From contig NZ_FWWU01000010.1 in assembly GCF_900176165.1 (NCBI RefSeq), forward strand, positions 151,208 to 215,207: a stretch of DNA of 64,000 bases, read 5' to 3'. Under the pieces are notes generated by a model. That model worked only from the letters and a program-made list of their open reading frames with translations. It was not told the origin of the DNA and searched no databases. The stretch is from Deinococcus hopiensis KR-140. Its GTDB lineage: Bacteria; Deinococcota; Deinococci; Deinococcales; Deinococcaceae. The translations under genes and the position numbers were made by a program. Position 1 is the first letter of the stretch, and each line of letters starts with the position of its first letter. This document shows positions 18,186 through 27,340 of this stretch, piece by piece.

Positions 18186-18839
18186 ATGACAGACCGTCAC
18201 GGAAGTAGCGAGCAAGACGTCGAAATCTTGACGGATGAGCGCCGTGCCGAGGTGGTGACCGACCGCGAACAGTTGCGGCTGCTCGCGCCCTTCATGGGGC
18301 AGGAGCGGACCGTGTCGCAAGTGGCGGCGCACCTGGGACTGAGTGTCACGGCCACCTACAAAGCCGTCGCGCGCTTCGTGGGCCTGGGTCTGCTGCGCGA
18401 AACGCGGCGCGAGGCCCGTCCTGGCCGGGCGCTACGCTACTACCGGGCACCCGCCGCGTTCTTCACCCCGTTCTCGGTGCGCCCGCTGGAGCAGATCGGG
18501 CAGCACAACCGCAGCGCGCACCTCCAGCGCTTCGAGCGCCAGTTCGCCCGAACGATGCGCCGTGACCTGCATGGCCCGTGGGGGGCCCTGACCCGCGCCC
18601 TGCCGTCCGGCGAAACCTTTTACGACCTCGCCACGGTCGATGGCCACAGCTGGAACCCGTTGGACGACGCCTCGCCGCTGGTGCTGTCGGGTTGGAACCT
18701 CTTGACTCTGCCGCGCGCCGAGGCACGCGCGCTGCAACGCGAGCTGATGGCCGTGGTCAGGCCCTACCTGAACCGTCAGGCCAAAGGGGACACCTACCTC
18801 CTGGGCGTCTTCCTCACGCCGGATAACGGGGAACATTGA
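18186..18839 (+). CDS. Winged-helix (ArsR-like) transcriptional regulator
   Basis: 217 residues. The N-terminal winged helix (about 30-90) contains RTVSQVAAHLGLSVTATYKA and GLGLLRETRREARPG. A longer C-terminal part (LQRFERQFARTMRRDLHGPW, ALPSGETFYDLATVDG) has no known family and may sense a ligand or dimerise. It is divergent from the secreted hydrolase and probably controls it and itself through the 30-base gap. Confidence 0.75.
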   Translation: MTDRHGSSEQDVEILTDERRAEVVTDREQLRLLAPFMGQERTVSQVAAHLGLSVTATYKAVARFVGLGLLRETRREARPGRALRYYRAPAAFFTPFSVRPLEQIGQHNRSAHLQRFERQFARTMRRDLHGPWGALTRALPSGETFYDLATVDGHSWNPLDDASPLVLSGWNLLTLPRAEARALQRELMAVVRPYLNRQAKGDTYLLGVFLTPDNGEH

Positions 18840-19633
18840 CGTCTGGAATGCCCTCCAAAAGCTGGACCCAGTAATGTAGAGGCTTCCGGCCCGCGGCCAG
18901 CCGTAGGTTGGAAAGCGGGGCTCCCTTGTAAACACGCGTCATGGGGTTGGCGGATCATCCGCGCCGTCCCCTCCGTTCCGTTACCGTTTTTCCTGCGCGC
19001 GGGGACGCACCGTGGAGGCGTCTACTCCACCTCAGGCGGAGCTTCGGGAGGCGGGGTACTGCCGGACCTTCACGCCGCCGCTCTTCCTGCGTGACCCCGG
19101 TGCGCAGCAGTTGAAGCTTGTCCTCGCGCTCCAGCCGCTTCAGGAGCCGCCTCCGTTTCGTCTCAAACACCACAGCGTCCGGCAAGCCCTTTTCGCGGCC
19201 GTCGGTGAGAACCCTGAACCGGACTCCGAAGCTGGCCGCGGTCTTGGGCGGCCGAAGCCGGCCGCGGCATGGCTGGAGACAGCCGCCCACGGCGCGGCGT
19301 GTTGCGGCGCTGCAGCTGGTACGACCTGTACCAGCCGGGCCCAAGGGCAACGTCCCCCTGTTCCAGGTGGCGGCGAAGTTCCCTTGGTTGCAGCCGAATT
19401 CAGCGACTGCCAGGTCATGGTTTATATCTTTCTCCGCCGCGCGTCAGTGTGCTCGTAGCGGTTCTTACGTGCGTCCTCCTTTGAGAGGACTGTTTCTGCC
19501 TGCCGTGGAGAGGTGCAGGACCGGTGGATTGATCAAAGACAAGGAAAAGGGCGAGACACTTTCAGCTCCCGCCCTTCTTGCCCGTTCTGCCGTACTTCTT
19601 GGCTCCGCAGGGTCTTTGGCTTCAAAGGGCACT
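18840..19633. other. Nearly 0.8 kb without a convincing gene
   Basis: A partial MITE-1 copy in reverse orientation lies at about 18951-19010 (GGATCATCCGCGCCGTCCCC, then CCGTTACCGTTTTTCCTG). A reverse reading at 19060-19230 has peptide-like text (VFETKRRRLLKRLEREDKLQ) but no identifiable family. It is probably a remnant. Confidence 0.4.
19545..19576 (-). terminator. Intrinsic terminator after the winged-helix gene
   Basis: On the reverse strand, stem AAGGGCG / CGCCCTT with a 16-base loop is followed by TTCC. It lies about 58 bases after the stop of the gene at 19634-20053. Confidence 0.5.
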
Positions 19634-20053
19634 TCACCCTGCCAGCAGGTTCTTCCCTTTTTGCGTGATCTCGTACGCGTCGCTCAAGCCCGACTTATCG
19701 CGCGCTCCACGCGGCTTGAGGTAACCCTCCCCCACCAATTTCCGCATCATGAGCCCCTCAAATCGGCTTTTCGGCCGGTGGTAGGGAGCCAGGGCCGCCA
19801 GAATCTCAGCCTGCCTGACGACCATGGGCTCCTCCGGTGGGTGGTCTCCCCTCTCGTCCACCATGGCCCGCAGGATCAGGGGCAACAACTCGCTGAGGCG
19901 GTCAGAACCGCCTGTCGCAGGCGCACCGACCACGTGATGGGTACGTTCCGGGGTGCCCAGGGTGGAATCCGGGTTGCTCCTTCCCGATGGACCTTGGCGG
20001 AGGTGTTTCAAGTGGTCGGGCAACCGCTGCTTGGGGATGCGGAAAGAACGCAT
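19634..20053 (-). CDS. Probable winged-helix DNA-binding protein
   Basis: 139 residues. The first 45 or so are polar. The C-terminal 80 look like a winged helix: MVVRQAEILAALAPYHRPKS, FEGLMMRKLVGEGYLKPRG, SGLSDAYEITQKGKNLLAG, which is the usual end of MarR/PadR-like folds. The start is uncertain: the ATG at 20053 has only a weak purine stretch before it, and internal starts are possible. No neighbour suggests its target. Confidence 0.6.
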   Translation of the reverse strand: MRSFRIPKQRLPDHLKHLRQGPSGRSNPDSTLGTPERTHHVVGAPATGGSDRLSELLPLILRAMVDERGDHPPEEPMVVRQAEILAALAPYHRPKSRFEGLMMRKLVGEGYLKPRGARDKSGLSDAYEITQKGKNLLAG

Positions 20054-20933
20054 TCCCTACGTTACCCCGTACCCCTTGCCGCACTTGAGCAAGGGCTGAG
20101 CAGATATTTACCGTTTGAGACGCAGGTGGCGTGGGGTGGAGGGCCAGGGCCCCGGCGGACATCCCGAAGGTTGTTGAGTCCGGCGGGCTGAACGTCATGT
20201 TCGCCCGGCTCTGCGCCTTCACTTGATCGCTGCTGGGCCGCTTGGGAGAACGTTCCGAGCCTTATCCTGTCCGCTGAACCGCCACAATCTCCTGAAGCCG
20301 GAGCGCGTGCGCTCCACAATGCCGCCGGGCCACGCTCACCGCCGGTTTAAGCGCTTTACCGGCGTTCACGCACCGTACGCTTACCCCGTCCGGGGCGTCA
20401 GGGAGGGCGTGGGTCAGTTCACGGTGCCGGATGAGGTGAAACCGGCCGGCGAGCGTCTTGCCCTGTCTCCCGTGGATGGGAGCGCCCGGCGCCTGCACCT
20501 TGGGGGTGACGGCAATGGCAGGGTTTAGCTCCGTTCGGTTCCTCTTCCCTCTCGCCCTCACCCGGCGGCCTGAGGGCCGCGAGACTTCCGCTGATCTTGC
20601 TCATCCCCAGGCCCCACGGAGCGCTGCAGCGCTTCTCCCGCCACGGTCCCATGGTCACGCCAGCGTTTGCCTGCGGTACCGGTGGGCAGGTCCTCACACC
20701 AGCAGGGCCACGTTGAGCGCGTCGCCGAACGACTCACTGATCCGCACAGTGGCCCTCATGACCGGGGCACGTTCTGCTTCAGGCCTCGCCACGCCCCGGT
20801 CTCCTTCGTGCCCTCCCGCCCACGGTGATGGCCGCTCCGGCATGGTGAGCAGGATGCAGCAACGGACCACCGCCTCCCATAGGGTTCAGGGAACACACTG
20901 GGGCGAGGCGGGAGCCGCGCTTACGCTTCATGA
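20054..20933. other. Intergenic stretch, no recognised gene
   Basis: High-GC sequence with short frames on both strands, none with a recognised family or start signal. It lies between the winged-helix gene and the distal repeat cluster of the partition locus. Confidence 0.4.
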
Positions 20934-20995
20934 TTTCTTGAAATCAGTCTTTCTTGAAATTATGAATTCCTGAAATCATGTTTTCTTGAATTCGT
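20934..20995. repeat. Partition-locus repeat cluster, distal: four copies at exact 16-bp spacing
   Basis: TTTCTTGAAATCA-like units begin at 20934, 20950, 20966 and 20982, exactly 16 bases apart. They read TTTCTTGAAATCA, TTTCTTGAAATTA, ATTCCTGAAATCA and TTTCTTGAATTCG. The AT-rich motif stands out from its GC-rich surroundings. The same motif recurs at 21153, inside the downstream gene and before parA, so these are likely binding sites of the ribbon-helix-helix partner. Confidence 0.7.
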
Positions 20996-21152
20996 GGCTC
21001 TGGCAGTACGGCGGGCGTGAAGGTGATCAAGGCAACGGCGATGGACGAGGTTTTGGAAACGTTCTTCCCCCGTCCTCAAGCGCTTCTCGCTGTCCTCTCC
21101 CCTACCCTCGCGGCGAACCGAGGTGGAGGCCCCGCCCAACACCGTATAAAAG

Positions 21153-21182
21153 TCCTGAATTCAGGTAAAACCGAATTCAGGA
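21153..21182. repeat. Partition-locus repeat cluster, proximal
   Basis: The perfect palindrome CCTGAATTCAGG (21154-21165) is followed at 17 bases by CCGAATTCAGGA. It lies downstream of the ribbon-helix-helix gene and uses the same core as the other clusters. Confidence 0.65.
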
Positions 21183-21284
21183 ATCATGCAATAAAGAAGC
21201 TTTGGAGACGCAGCCTGGGCCCAGAGGCCGCGCAGACCGGGCCGTGGTGCTCCGCCTGCCCTGCTTGCAGCCTGCTCCTTCCCT

Positions 21285-21734
21285 CTAGCCGTTGCGTAAG
21301 TAGGCGCGCAGCGCGGCCTCAACCACCTGACTGTCCTTCATCCGGTTCTGAACGGCGTACATCTTCAGCTGGGTGACAAGTCCAGAGTCGAGAATGGTGG
21401 AATACTTTTCCCGTTGAGGGCGTTGGGGCGGGTCCCCCTCCTGGCTTCCCTGCTTCCCCGATTTCTGCTTTTCATGATTTCCCGAAGACAGGATATCCCG
21501 ATTTCCTGAAAGCAGGATTTCTGATGCCTGCAACCCGGCCGCCTGCGGTTGCCCAGAAGCCTGGGTTTCCTGATCTCCCGAAATCGGGTTTTCGGGAGAT
21601 CCCGCATTCGGGTTTTCCTGATTTCCTGAAATCGGGGAATCTGGCACAGAAGAGGCCTCTCCGGCTGCGGCCCTCGGCGCTTTGGCTTTGGCCAGGGCAC
21701 CGAGGGCACCCCCAAATTTCCCACCCTTCGTCAC
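21285..21734 (-). CDS. Ribbon-helix-helix partition (centromere-binding) protein with repeat-encoded N-terminus
   Basis: 149 residues starting with a GTG that overlaps the parA stop (GTGA-type overlap), so translation is coupled. The C-terminal 45 residues (KYSTILDSGLVTQLKMYAVQ, NRMKDSQVVEAALRAYL) have the ribbon-helix-helix pattern of small ParB-type proteins that pair with ParA. The N-terminal 100 residues are low-complexity, with repeats such as ENPISGDQE and ISGNQEN. Their DNA (21478-21640) is built from the palindromic TTTCCTGAAATC-type motif seen outside the gene. The tail is therefore probably flexible, and the gene may contain its own binding sites. The exact role as centromere binder is inferred from position and fold. 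Confidence 0.75.
   Translation of the reverse strand: MTKGGKFGGALGALAKAKAPRAAAGEASSVPDSPISGNQENPNAGSPENPISGDQETQASGQPQAAGLQASEILLSGNRDILSSGNHEKQKSGKQGSQEGDPPQRPQREKYSTILDSGLVTQLKMYAVQNRMKDSQVVEAALRAYLRNG
21478..21640. repeat. In-gene cluster of the partition motif
   Basis: Units include ATTTCCCGAAGACAGGA (21477), ATTTCCTGAAAGCAGGA (21501), CCCGAAATCGGG (21577-21588, a perfect palindrome), TTTTCGGGAGATCCCG and ATTTCCTGAAATCGGGG (21621). They lie wholly inside the coding region of the ribbon-helix-helix protein. Confidence 0.6.
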
Positions 21735-22351
21735 GCCTTCGCTCCTTTCAGGATTTCCTTCATCACCAGCTCGTAGTCCATATGCGCGAGCTTCGCATAC
21801 CGGTCTCCCTTGATGTCCCCCACCGGGAAGCCAGCGAGCGCGGCCTTGGCAAAGGCCGCGGCGCGCCTAATGTCCTTGGTGAAGAGGGGAACGCCCGCAT
21901 CCATCAGAGAACTCCGCGCCTCATGCCCGTCCGTGCTCGGCGCGGGAGGCACGTCCGTCAGCAGCACCCGGTAGTTCGTGACGTCGTGCTCGATCAGGGG
22001 CGTCAGGGTCCGGACCAGGGCCCGCAACGACAGGGCGTCCGGCTTCGTGGGAACGATCAACAGGTCCACGCGCTCGGCAAGCTGCAGCAGGTCCCCCGTC
22101 TCCTCCCCGGCCTTCGTATCCAGCAGGACGAAGCTGTACGGACTGAGGTCCGCTGCGTCCAGATTCTCAATGGTGATCACGGTACACGGCAACCCTGGAC
22201 CCGCCGCTGCGTACTCACTCGCCCCCGCGGTCTTTTCGTCTGCATCAATCAGGATCGTCTGTCCTTTCTGGGCCAGGAGGCTGGCGAGGTTCACGGCGGT
22301 CGTGGTTTTTCCCACGCCCCCTTTGTCATTGGCAATCGCAATCTGGTACAC
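21731..22351 (-). CDS. parA: ParA-type partition ATPase
   Basis: About 206 residues from the GTG at 22351, placed just before the first beta strand; a longer frame is open to 22429 but would translate the operator repeats. The deviant Walker A motif is in AIANDKGGVGKTTTAVNLAS. Walker B-like text is in YSFVLLDTKAGEETGDLL, and LLIVPTKPDALSLRAL is the following conserved strand. It is a short ParA (type Ib-like) with no N-terminal helix-turn-helix. It should hydrolyse ATP and bind the nucleoid to position plasmid copies with the overlapping ribbon-helix-helix partner. AT-rich repeats upstream probably allow autoregulation. Confidence 0.9.
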   Translation of the reverse strand: MYQIAIANDKGGVGKTTTAVNLASLLAQKGQTILIDADEKTAGASEYAAAGPGLPCTVITIENLDAADLSPYSFVLLDTKAGEETGDLLQLAERVDLLIVPTKPDALSLRALVRTLTPLIEHDVTNYRVLLTDVPPAPSTDGHEARSSLMDAGVPLFTKDIRRAAAFAKAALAGFPVGDIKGDRYAKLAHMDYELVMKEILKGAKA

Positions 22352-22365
22352 ACCTACAGTGTACT

Positions 22366-22448
22366 GAAATCTGGTTTTCCCGTTATCCCTTTTTCCTCCT
22401 TTCCATCTTTCAAGAAAACCTGTTTTCAAGTTTTCAGGATTTCAGGTT
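22366..22448. repeat. Repeats upstream of parA (probable operator/centromere)
   Basis: Contains TTTCAAGAAAACCTG, TTTTCAAGTTTTCAGGA and TTTCAGG together with CTGGTTTTCCCG. The motif matches the other partition clusters and is much richer in A/T than the flanks. Confidence 0.6.
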
Positions 22449-23602
22449 CACATGACGCAACGTGGAGCACGCGGTACAGGCGACCAAGGTGAAACCACGG
22501 GCGTTGTCCACCCGTGTACGAAGGCCACGGTGTGGGTGTTGGCGCCCAGGTGCTGTGTGCGCGTTCCACCGTAGACACTCCCAGCCTCCTGAAGTTGACT
22601 GCAACCTGCTTCCTGCGGCGATGGGCGAGCAGGGGAGGGGAGAAGACCTGAGCGGTCTTTGTTCGGCAGAGGCAGCTGCGTCAGGCGCTGAAGGACCGAG
22701 CGGCAGCGGGGAGGCGCCCCGCTGCGCGTCAAGGCGTCAGCGACCAAGGGCGTCTTGGTGAGGAAGCGGGCAGCGCGGGCGAAAAGCCCTGGCGGCAAGA
22801 CGCCGTAAAGTGGCGTGGCCGCCCCTGCCAGAATGACAGCGTGGCTGCACCCGACGCGTCCGGCAGCGCCCTCTCCCGGACGCCTGGCTCACCGCACACC
22901 AGGGGTATACCGCGCGGCGCACCCCCTTGTCGCGCCACGCGGTGCCTCCGTCAACCGGAGGTCACCGGCGCGGGTGGTCCCGGCGGTGGCGCCGGTATCC
23001 GGGTTTCCCGGACGTCAGCGAAATCTCTGACCAGGTGGGCGGTGGTGCTGGGGCAAACGGGACGCGGCCACCAGCCCCCGCACCCTGAAGGCCTACAAGT
23101 GGGTCACGGCGAAATTGCTGGGGTACAGCTCTATACAGACTGTAAATCTGCTGCTCGCCAGCACAGGGACAGCGTCCGTTTTCGACGCACGGTCAAAACT
23201 GCGGACCGGACAAGGATGCCGGCGAGTCCATTGTAAACCGAGGGGCCCACCCAGGCGGAGCGGGCGGGAAAAACGGTGACCCAGCGGCGCGCAATTGCCG
23301 GAGCGGATGGTCCCGCAAAGCACATGAGGGACAACACTGCGGCGTGGGATAAGCGGTCTCCCCCCAGTGACGCTGAAGTTCACCAGTTGCCTGGGGAGCC
23401 GCCGAGCCTCGGATGCGCGCCCTCGTCCTGCTGTGCGCGCACAGGCGACGTCGCATCAGCGCAGCGTTGGCGGGGATGAAGTGAGCTTGGAAACGAGGGA
23501 CTCGCTCGTCAAGTACGGCAAAGGTGGCAAACAGAGAAGGGGCGTGTTCGGAGAAACCCTCAGCACCGCTGCTCATTGTAAAGAAAGGAGGGCTGGCGAT
23601 GG
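22449..23602. other. Degenerate region between the par locus and the integrase relic
   Basis: No intact gene. A forward reading near 23080-23160 (SPRTLKAYKWVTAKLLGYSS) resembles the N-terminal core-binding part of a tyrosine recombinase. A partial MITE-1 copy lies at about 23230-23312 (GCGGGAAAAACGGTGACCCA). Confidence 0.4.
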
Positions 23603-23833
23603 GGAGCAGTTCCCCAGCCGCAGTCGAACGCTTGCAACGGCTCTGTACCCCGGCAAACCTTTCCTATAAAGGTCCATCACGCCCTTCGGCGCACTGCAGG
23701 CACCCGTTTGATGCGGGAAGGGGCCTCCCTCAACAATGTCTCGGGACGTCTTGGGCACCTCGCTCTGAAAACTGCGCACATCTACGCCAAGTGGAGTGAC
23801 GATGGGCCGCGCTGTAAATTGGCAGGATGGTAA
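23603..23833 (+). pseudogene. Tyrosine recombinase/integrase, C-terminal relic
   Basis: The forward frame ending at TAA 23833 reads KVHHALRRTAGTRLMREGAS, LNNVSGRLGHLALKTAHIYA, KWSD. That is the catalytic box II of XerC/D-like enzymes: HxLR (HHALR), the GH of LGH, and the nucleophilic tyrosine in AHIYAKW. No start and no box I Arg region lie in frame upstream, so only the end of the enzyme survives. An N-terminal-looking piece lies about 500 bases upstream in another frame. It may mark an old integration event. Confidence 0.75.
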
Positions 23834-23923
23834 AGTTCCTTTGCCAACACCCTGTGACCTCACGTTCCTACGCTATCCTACTTGACCCAGCACACGGCCG
23901 AAGCGGGCGTAGGAGCACCACCC

Positions 23924-24118
23924 ATGAGCAAAAAGCGAGACATTCCAAAGTACGAGCAAATCCACCCACCGCACCTCGCCACCGCTGCGACCCTCGGAGC
24001 GCAAGGCCTTAAGCCGGCCCCAGATCAACTTCCCGCTGCCCTCTTCCTGCACAAAAGTGTTGAACGCGAAAGCCTCTCCGCCCTCTACGAACGCGCACAA
24101 TGCGTTCCCATCCCCTGA
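23924..24118 (+). CDS. Small protein of unknown function
   Basis: 64 residues from the ATG at 23924, with AGGAG eight bases upstream, a good start signal. The sequence begins MSKKRDIPKYEQIHPPHLAT and ends ALYERAQCVPIP, with one cysteine and no membrane segment. No family is recognised. It precedes the unknown DNA-binding-like gene at 24313 by 194 bases in the same direction and may belong with it. Confidence 0.6.
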   Translation: MSKKRDIPKYEQIHPPHLATAATLGAQGLKPAPDQLPAALFLHKSVERESLSALYERAQCVPIP

Positions 24119-24312
24119 ACCTCACACGTTACACCCTTCCACTTTCAGCCCCACCGACTCGGCGCGGCCTCCACGCACGGCGCGTATGGGTGAGTAGCGC
24201 GGTTGTCTGTATGCTGTGACCAGCCAAAGGTCTCCAGCGCGTTCCTGCCGTACTCGCAAGAGGCCGGGGAGCGTCATTCGCACCTTACTTCTCACGCCCA
24301 GATGGAGATTTG

Positions 24313-25428
24313 ATGTTCAACCCTTCCTGCCCTCTCTCGGTAGAGGAACACCTCCGTCAATTACAACGCGTCTACGGACCGATCGGTCCAGCGTTTGCGG
24401 CTGAAGAACTCGGCTGCAGCCTCAACGAGGCCGCCGAGCACCTGTACGGCACACGCGCCGAGCAGCACACCTGGGTCAGCCTGCCCGATATGGTCTGCTT
24501 GTGCGGGGCAAACAAGACCGAGCTGAAACGCTGGGTACAACAGGAGCAGATTGAGTGCAGGCGACGAACAGGCCAGGGAAAAGGGACGCCCATGATGATC
24601 CGACTGGTGGATGCCCAGCGGTACCTGGAGGCACATCCAGCGGGCGCTGCGCACCCTTTTGGAACGGTCCATGCGCTTTTCGAGTACCTGCCCCGGTTCA
24701 CAGCGGGTGAGCGGCCCAACGCCACCCCGGCGTCAGAACCCAAAGCGAAGTCCGTGGACGTGGACTGGGCGTTGGCGAGGCAAGCCGCCTGGCCGATGAC
24801 CGCCGAACGCCTCGCGGACGCCGTGTATGGAACGCGGTCTGCAGGTGAGCAGCACAAAGCCCGGCGGCTCTTACAGCGTTGGGAAACCCAGGGACGCGTC
24901 ACCTGCTTTGCGAGGGGACTGTACGACCTCGTGCGCCCGGCCCTCCTGCTGAGTGCAGAGCGGTATGGGCGCCGGGCCCTGCCTCAGGGGGACCTGCAGA
25001 AGCTGCGGGCACATCATCCCGAGATTGCGCACTGGCCAAACGGCTCCTTGGCAGCGGCGTGGCGAGCGTACAGCCGGGTGTTCGGAAGCGGCGTGCTGCC
25101 GGTCTTCGAGCGCCGGGAGCCGTCGTGGCTGGAGTATCTGCTGATCCGCCAGCTGCATCCTGATGTTCAGGTCCTGAGGGTGGACGCGGCGTATGAGGCG
25201 CTCTGCCGGGAAGTCGCCCTGTACCGCCTCCTCCCGGCGCCTGTACCGCGTCCTGCACCGACCAAGCCCATCGAGGTGACGGTGGAGAACATTGAGGCGG
25301 GACTGGTGGATTTCAAAGCGCTGGCGGAGGCGACGCGCCGCAAGTTACAGAGAAATTTCGGCGCAGCCACGTCTGCCGGTTCGTCCCACGCAGGACCTGC
25401 CCAGCGGCTGGTCACCCGTCCACGATGA
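24313..25428 (+). CDS. Unknown protein with helix-turn-helix-like segments
   Basis: 371 residues; GGAG lies seven bases before the ATG. Three parts can be seen. About residues 1-50 (LSVEEHLRQLQRVYGPIGPA) look helical. About 55-110 (WVSLPDMVCLCGANKTELKR) resemble an excisionase/MerR-like helix-turn-helix. About 160-215 (WPMTAERLADAVYGTRSAGE, then KARRLLQRWETQGRVTCFAR) resemble a winged helix. The C-terminal half (LEYLLIRQLHPDVQVLRVDA) has no recognised family. This suggests a nucleic-acid-binding protein of the mobile or plasmid gene pool. It sits after an integrase relic and is followed immediately by a MITE-1 copy. No function is assigned. Confidence 0.75.
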   Translation: MFNPSCPLSVEEHLRQLQRVYGPIGPAFAAEELGCSLNEAAEHLYGTRAEQHTWVSLPDMVCLCGANKTELKRWVQQEQIECRRRTGQGKGTPMMIRLVDAQRYLEAHPAGAAHPFGTVHALFEYLPRFTAGERPNATPASEPKAKSVDVDWALARQAAWPMTAERLADAVYGTRSAGEQHKARRLLQRWETQGRVTCFARGLYDLVRPALLLSAERYGRRALPQGDLQKLRAHHPEIAHWPNGSLAAAWRAYSRVFGSGVLPVFERREPSWLEYLLIRQLHPDVQVLRVDAAYEALCREVALYRLLPAPVPRPAPTKPIEVTVENIEAGLVDFKALAEATRRKLQRNFGAATSAGSSHAGPAQRLVTRPR

Positions 25429-25472
25429 ACACGTGGATTTCCCGGGCGTTTCCAGCATCGTCTCCGCCTCTG

Positions 25473-25609
25473 AACCGGTTTCCGGATCCTCCGCTCCGGC
25501 AATTCCACGCCTCTATGTCACCGTTTTTCCCGCTCGCCCTGCTGCGCAGCGTTGCACCTCCGCTCGGGTTCATCCGTTATTTCATTACGGATGAACCGAA
25601 ATCCTTATG
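25473..25609 (-). repeat. MITE-1 copy
   Basis: Reverse orientation: begins CGGTTTCCGGATCCTCCGCT, contains CACCGTTTTTCCCGCTCGCC, and ends ACGGATGAACCGAAATCC. It starts 45 bases after the stop of the preceding gene. Confidence 0.8.
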
Positions 25610-25786
25610 CCAGAGCTCTCCCAAGGAGTCTGAAGCGGAAATGGACATCTCAACGGCAACCAAAGCGGTCGTCCCCTGAACCGCAGCATTGTGTGCCGCC
25701 GCGGTATACGTCAGTGGTTGATCCTTTTGCAAAACGGCAGGGAGGGTTAAAGCGGACGAAGCCGAGCTGTCCTTACTCTCCGCCAA
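25577..25786 (-). other. Peptide-like reading truncated by MITE-1
   Basis: A reverse reading (TYTAAAHNAAVQGTTALVAV) runs into the MITE-1 end. It may be the start of a gene cut off by the repeat. No family is recognised and no good start signal is seen. Confidence 0.25.
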
Positions 25787-26099
25787 AACCTAAGAATGAG
25801 GACCGCAAACTATGAGTTGTGGGAGACCAGGAGGATCAAAGGCCCACGCCGTCAACCGCACCTGACTTTTACCCTGGAGGGAGCCAGATGCGTATGCCCA
25901 CGTATTGGTACTCCGTTGAGTCTGTAACTGCTGGCGAAGAACACGGGGGATTCCCACTCTTTGCGTACCGCGCTGACCCCAGAAACACGGGCGCCATCCA
26001 TCAGGTTCCCGCCAGTCAACGGAGTACCAGTATCCACCGAGTCATCGACGCAAAACGCAGCGGTGGAGGGCAAGTGGACGCGACGCCCTGGAAAGTTGG

Positions 26100-26837
26100 C
26101 TGTTGAGCAACGTCGCCATTTGATGAGCCAGCGGAAGACTTCGCTGTTCTTGTAGGCCGTGTCCCACTCGGCCTGATGGTCACCGTATTCCACCTCGGTG
26201 TACCTCAGCAGGCGGGTCTGTCCACCAGCACGAAAGATGGCGTCAACCATATTGCGGGTGTACTCCACTTTGGTTGTACGGTCGTCCGGGGCGTGGAATG
26301 CCCAAATGGCGAGGTTCCTGAGGCGCCCCCCATGCGCTGGGCTGCCGGAGCCGCTGATTGGTACGGCGGCCGCGAACAGATCTGGCTATTTCGTGATTGC
26401 GTTCCATACCCCTTTCCAGCCCCGTGAGAGTCCAACGAGATACACCCGGTCCGGATCAATGTCTGGATGAACCTGTAGGAGCTGGGAGAGCAACGCGATC
26501 AGGGCCGTCATAGATACCGTTTCAGGGGTGGTATCCAGGTTGTACTCCGGAATACCGGTACTGACCCAGTGGATCTCCACGGGAGTCTGTGGGGCCAGTA
26601 CGTACGCCGCTTGCAACTGCTGGTTTTCGGGAAGGGTGAAGTGCTGCGGACCGTACCGGGTTCCCTGGAGCATCTGTTTTCGTTGTCGGTGCCCGCTTCG
26701 CCTGAGCCGTGGAGGTGAATCATGAGCGGCAGTTTGCTGGTTGTCGGCGCTGTGGTCGGGGTATACAGCCGGTACGGGAGGGTAGGCTGATCAAGAGGCC
26801 CTGGGATCTCAAGGAGTACATTACCTGGTGAATCCAC
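26100..26837 (-). pseudogene. Secreted/cytosolic esterase (phospholipase/carboxylesterase type), inactivated
   Basis: From a start at 26837, the frame gives KLPLMIHLHGSGEAGTDNE, then shifts frame near 26680. In the second frame it reads RVYLVGLSRGWKGVWNAITK, with the nucleophile elbow GLSRG, followed by an in-frame TAG. After the TAG the same frame continues with PDLFAAAVPISGSGSPAHGG, IWAFHAPDDRTTKVEYTRNM and EWDTAYKNSEVFRWLIKW. The order is that of predicted peptidase/esterase alpha/beta hydrolases that remove ester groups. One frameshift plus one stop codon make a dead gene; the downstream boundary is approximate. Confidence 0.85.
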
Positions 26838-27073
26838 CAGCCTCAGACATACTCATTACCCTGCCCGTATCGGTGGTTGTCGGGGAAACCTCCTTGAGTC
26901 CACAGGAAAGACATTCGAGATCGTAAAAGACCCCTGCTCCTTCTGGCAAGAACCTCTCCGGAAGATGCTGTTCTCCCATAAGCCAATGAGGACGCAAGGG
27001 CATCAAAATCGGGTCGTGGGAGGTACCGGACAGGCTGCGTCTGATCCCCGTGCTGGTGATCAACACACCCAGG

Positions 27074-27108
27074 AAAAAGAGCGGGCGTCCCAGACCGGAC
27101 GCCCGCTC
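27074..27108 (-). terminator. Strong intrinsic terminator
   Basis: On the reverse strand, a perfect 12-base stem GAGCGGGCGTCC / GGACGCCCGCTC with a six-base loop is followed by TTTTT. It could be the original terminator of the reverse-strand molybdoenzyme gene 590 bases away, now separated from it by repeat insertions. Confidence 0.8.
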
Positions 27109-27340
27109 GGTCTTCAGCGGCCTCATCCCCTGGCCTGAACCCGGCAGTCCGTGGAGTCAGCTCCCCCGCAGAAACAGCCCGAAATCCACGGTCTATGGGC
27201 GGTTGTGCGCCTGGGGAGAAGTTTCCGCGCGGCGTGGGCCACCGTCCTCGAAGAGGACGACCCGGAGTTGGGCACCGATTGGGAATGGGGCAAGCCGCCG
27301 ACGGGCGCATGGTCAAAGCCCCAGTGGGGAAAAGGGGGTC

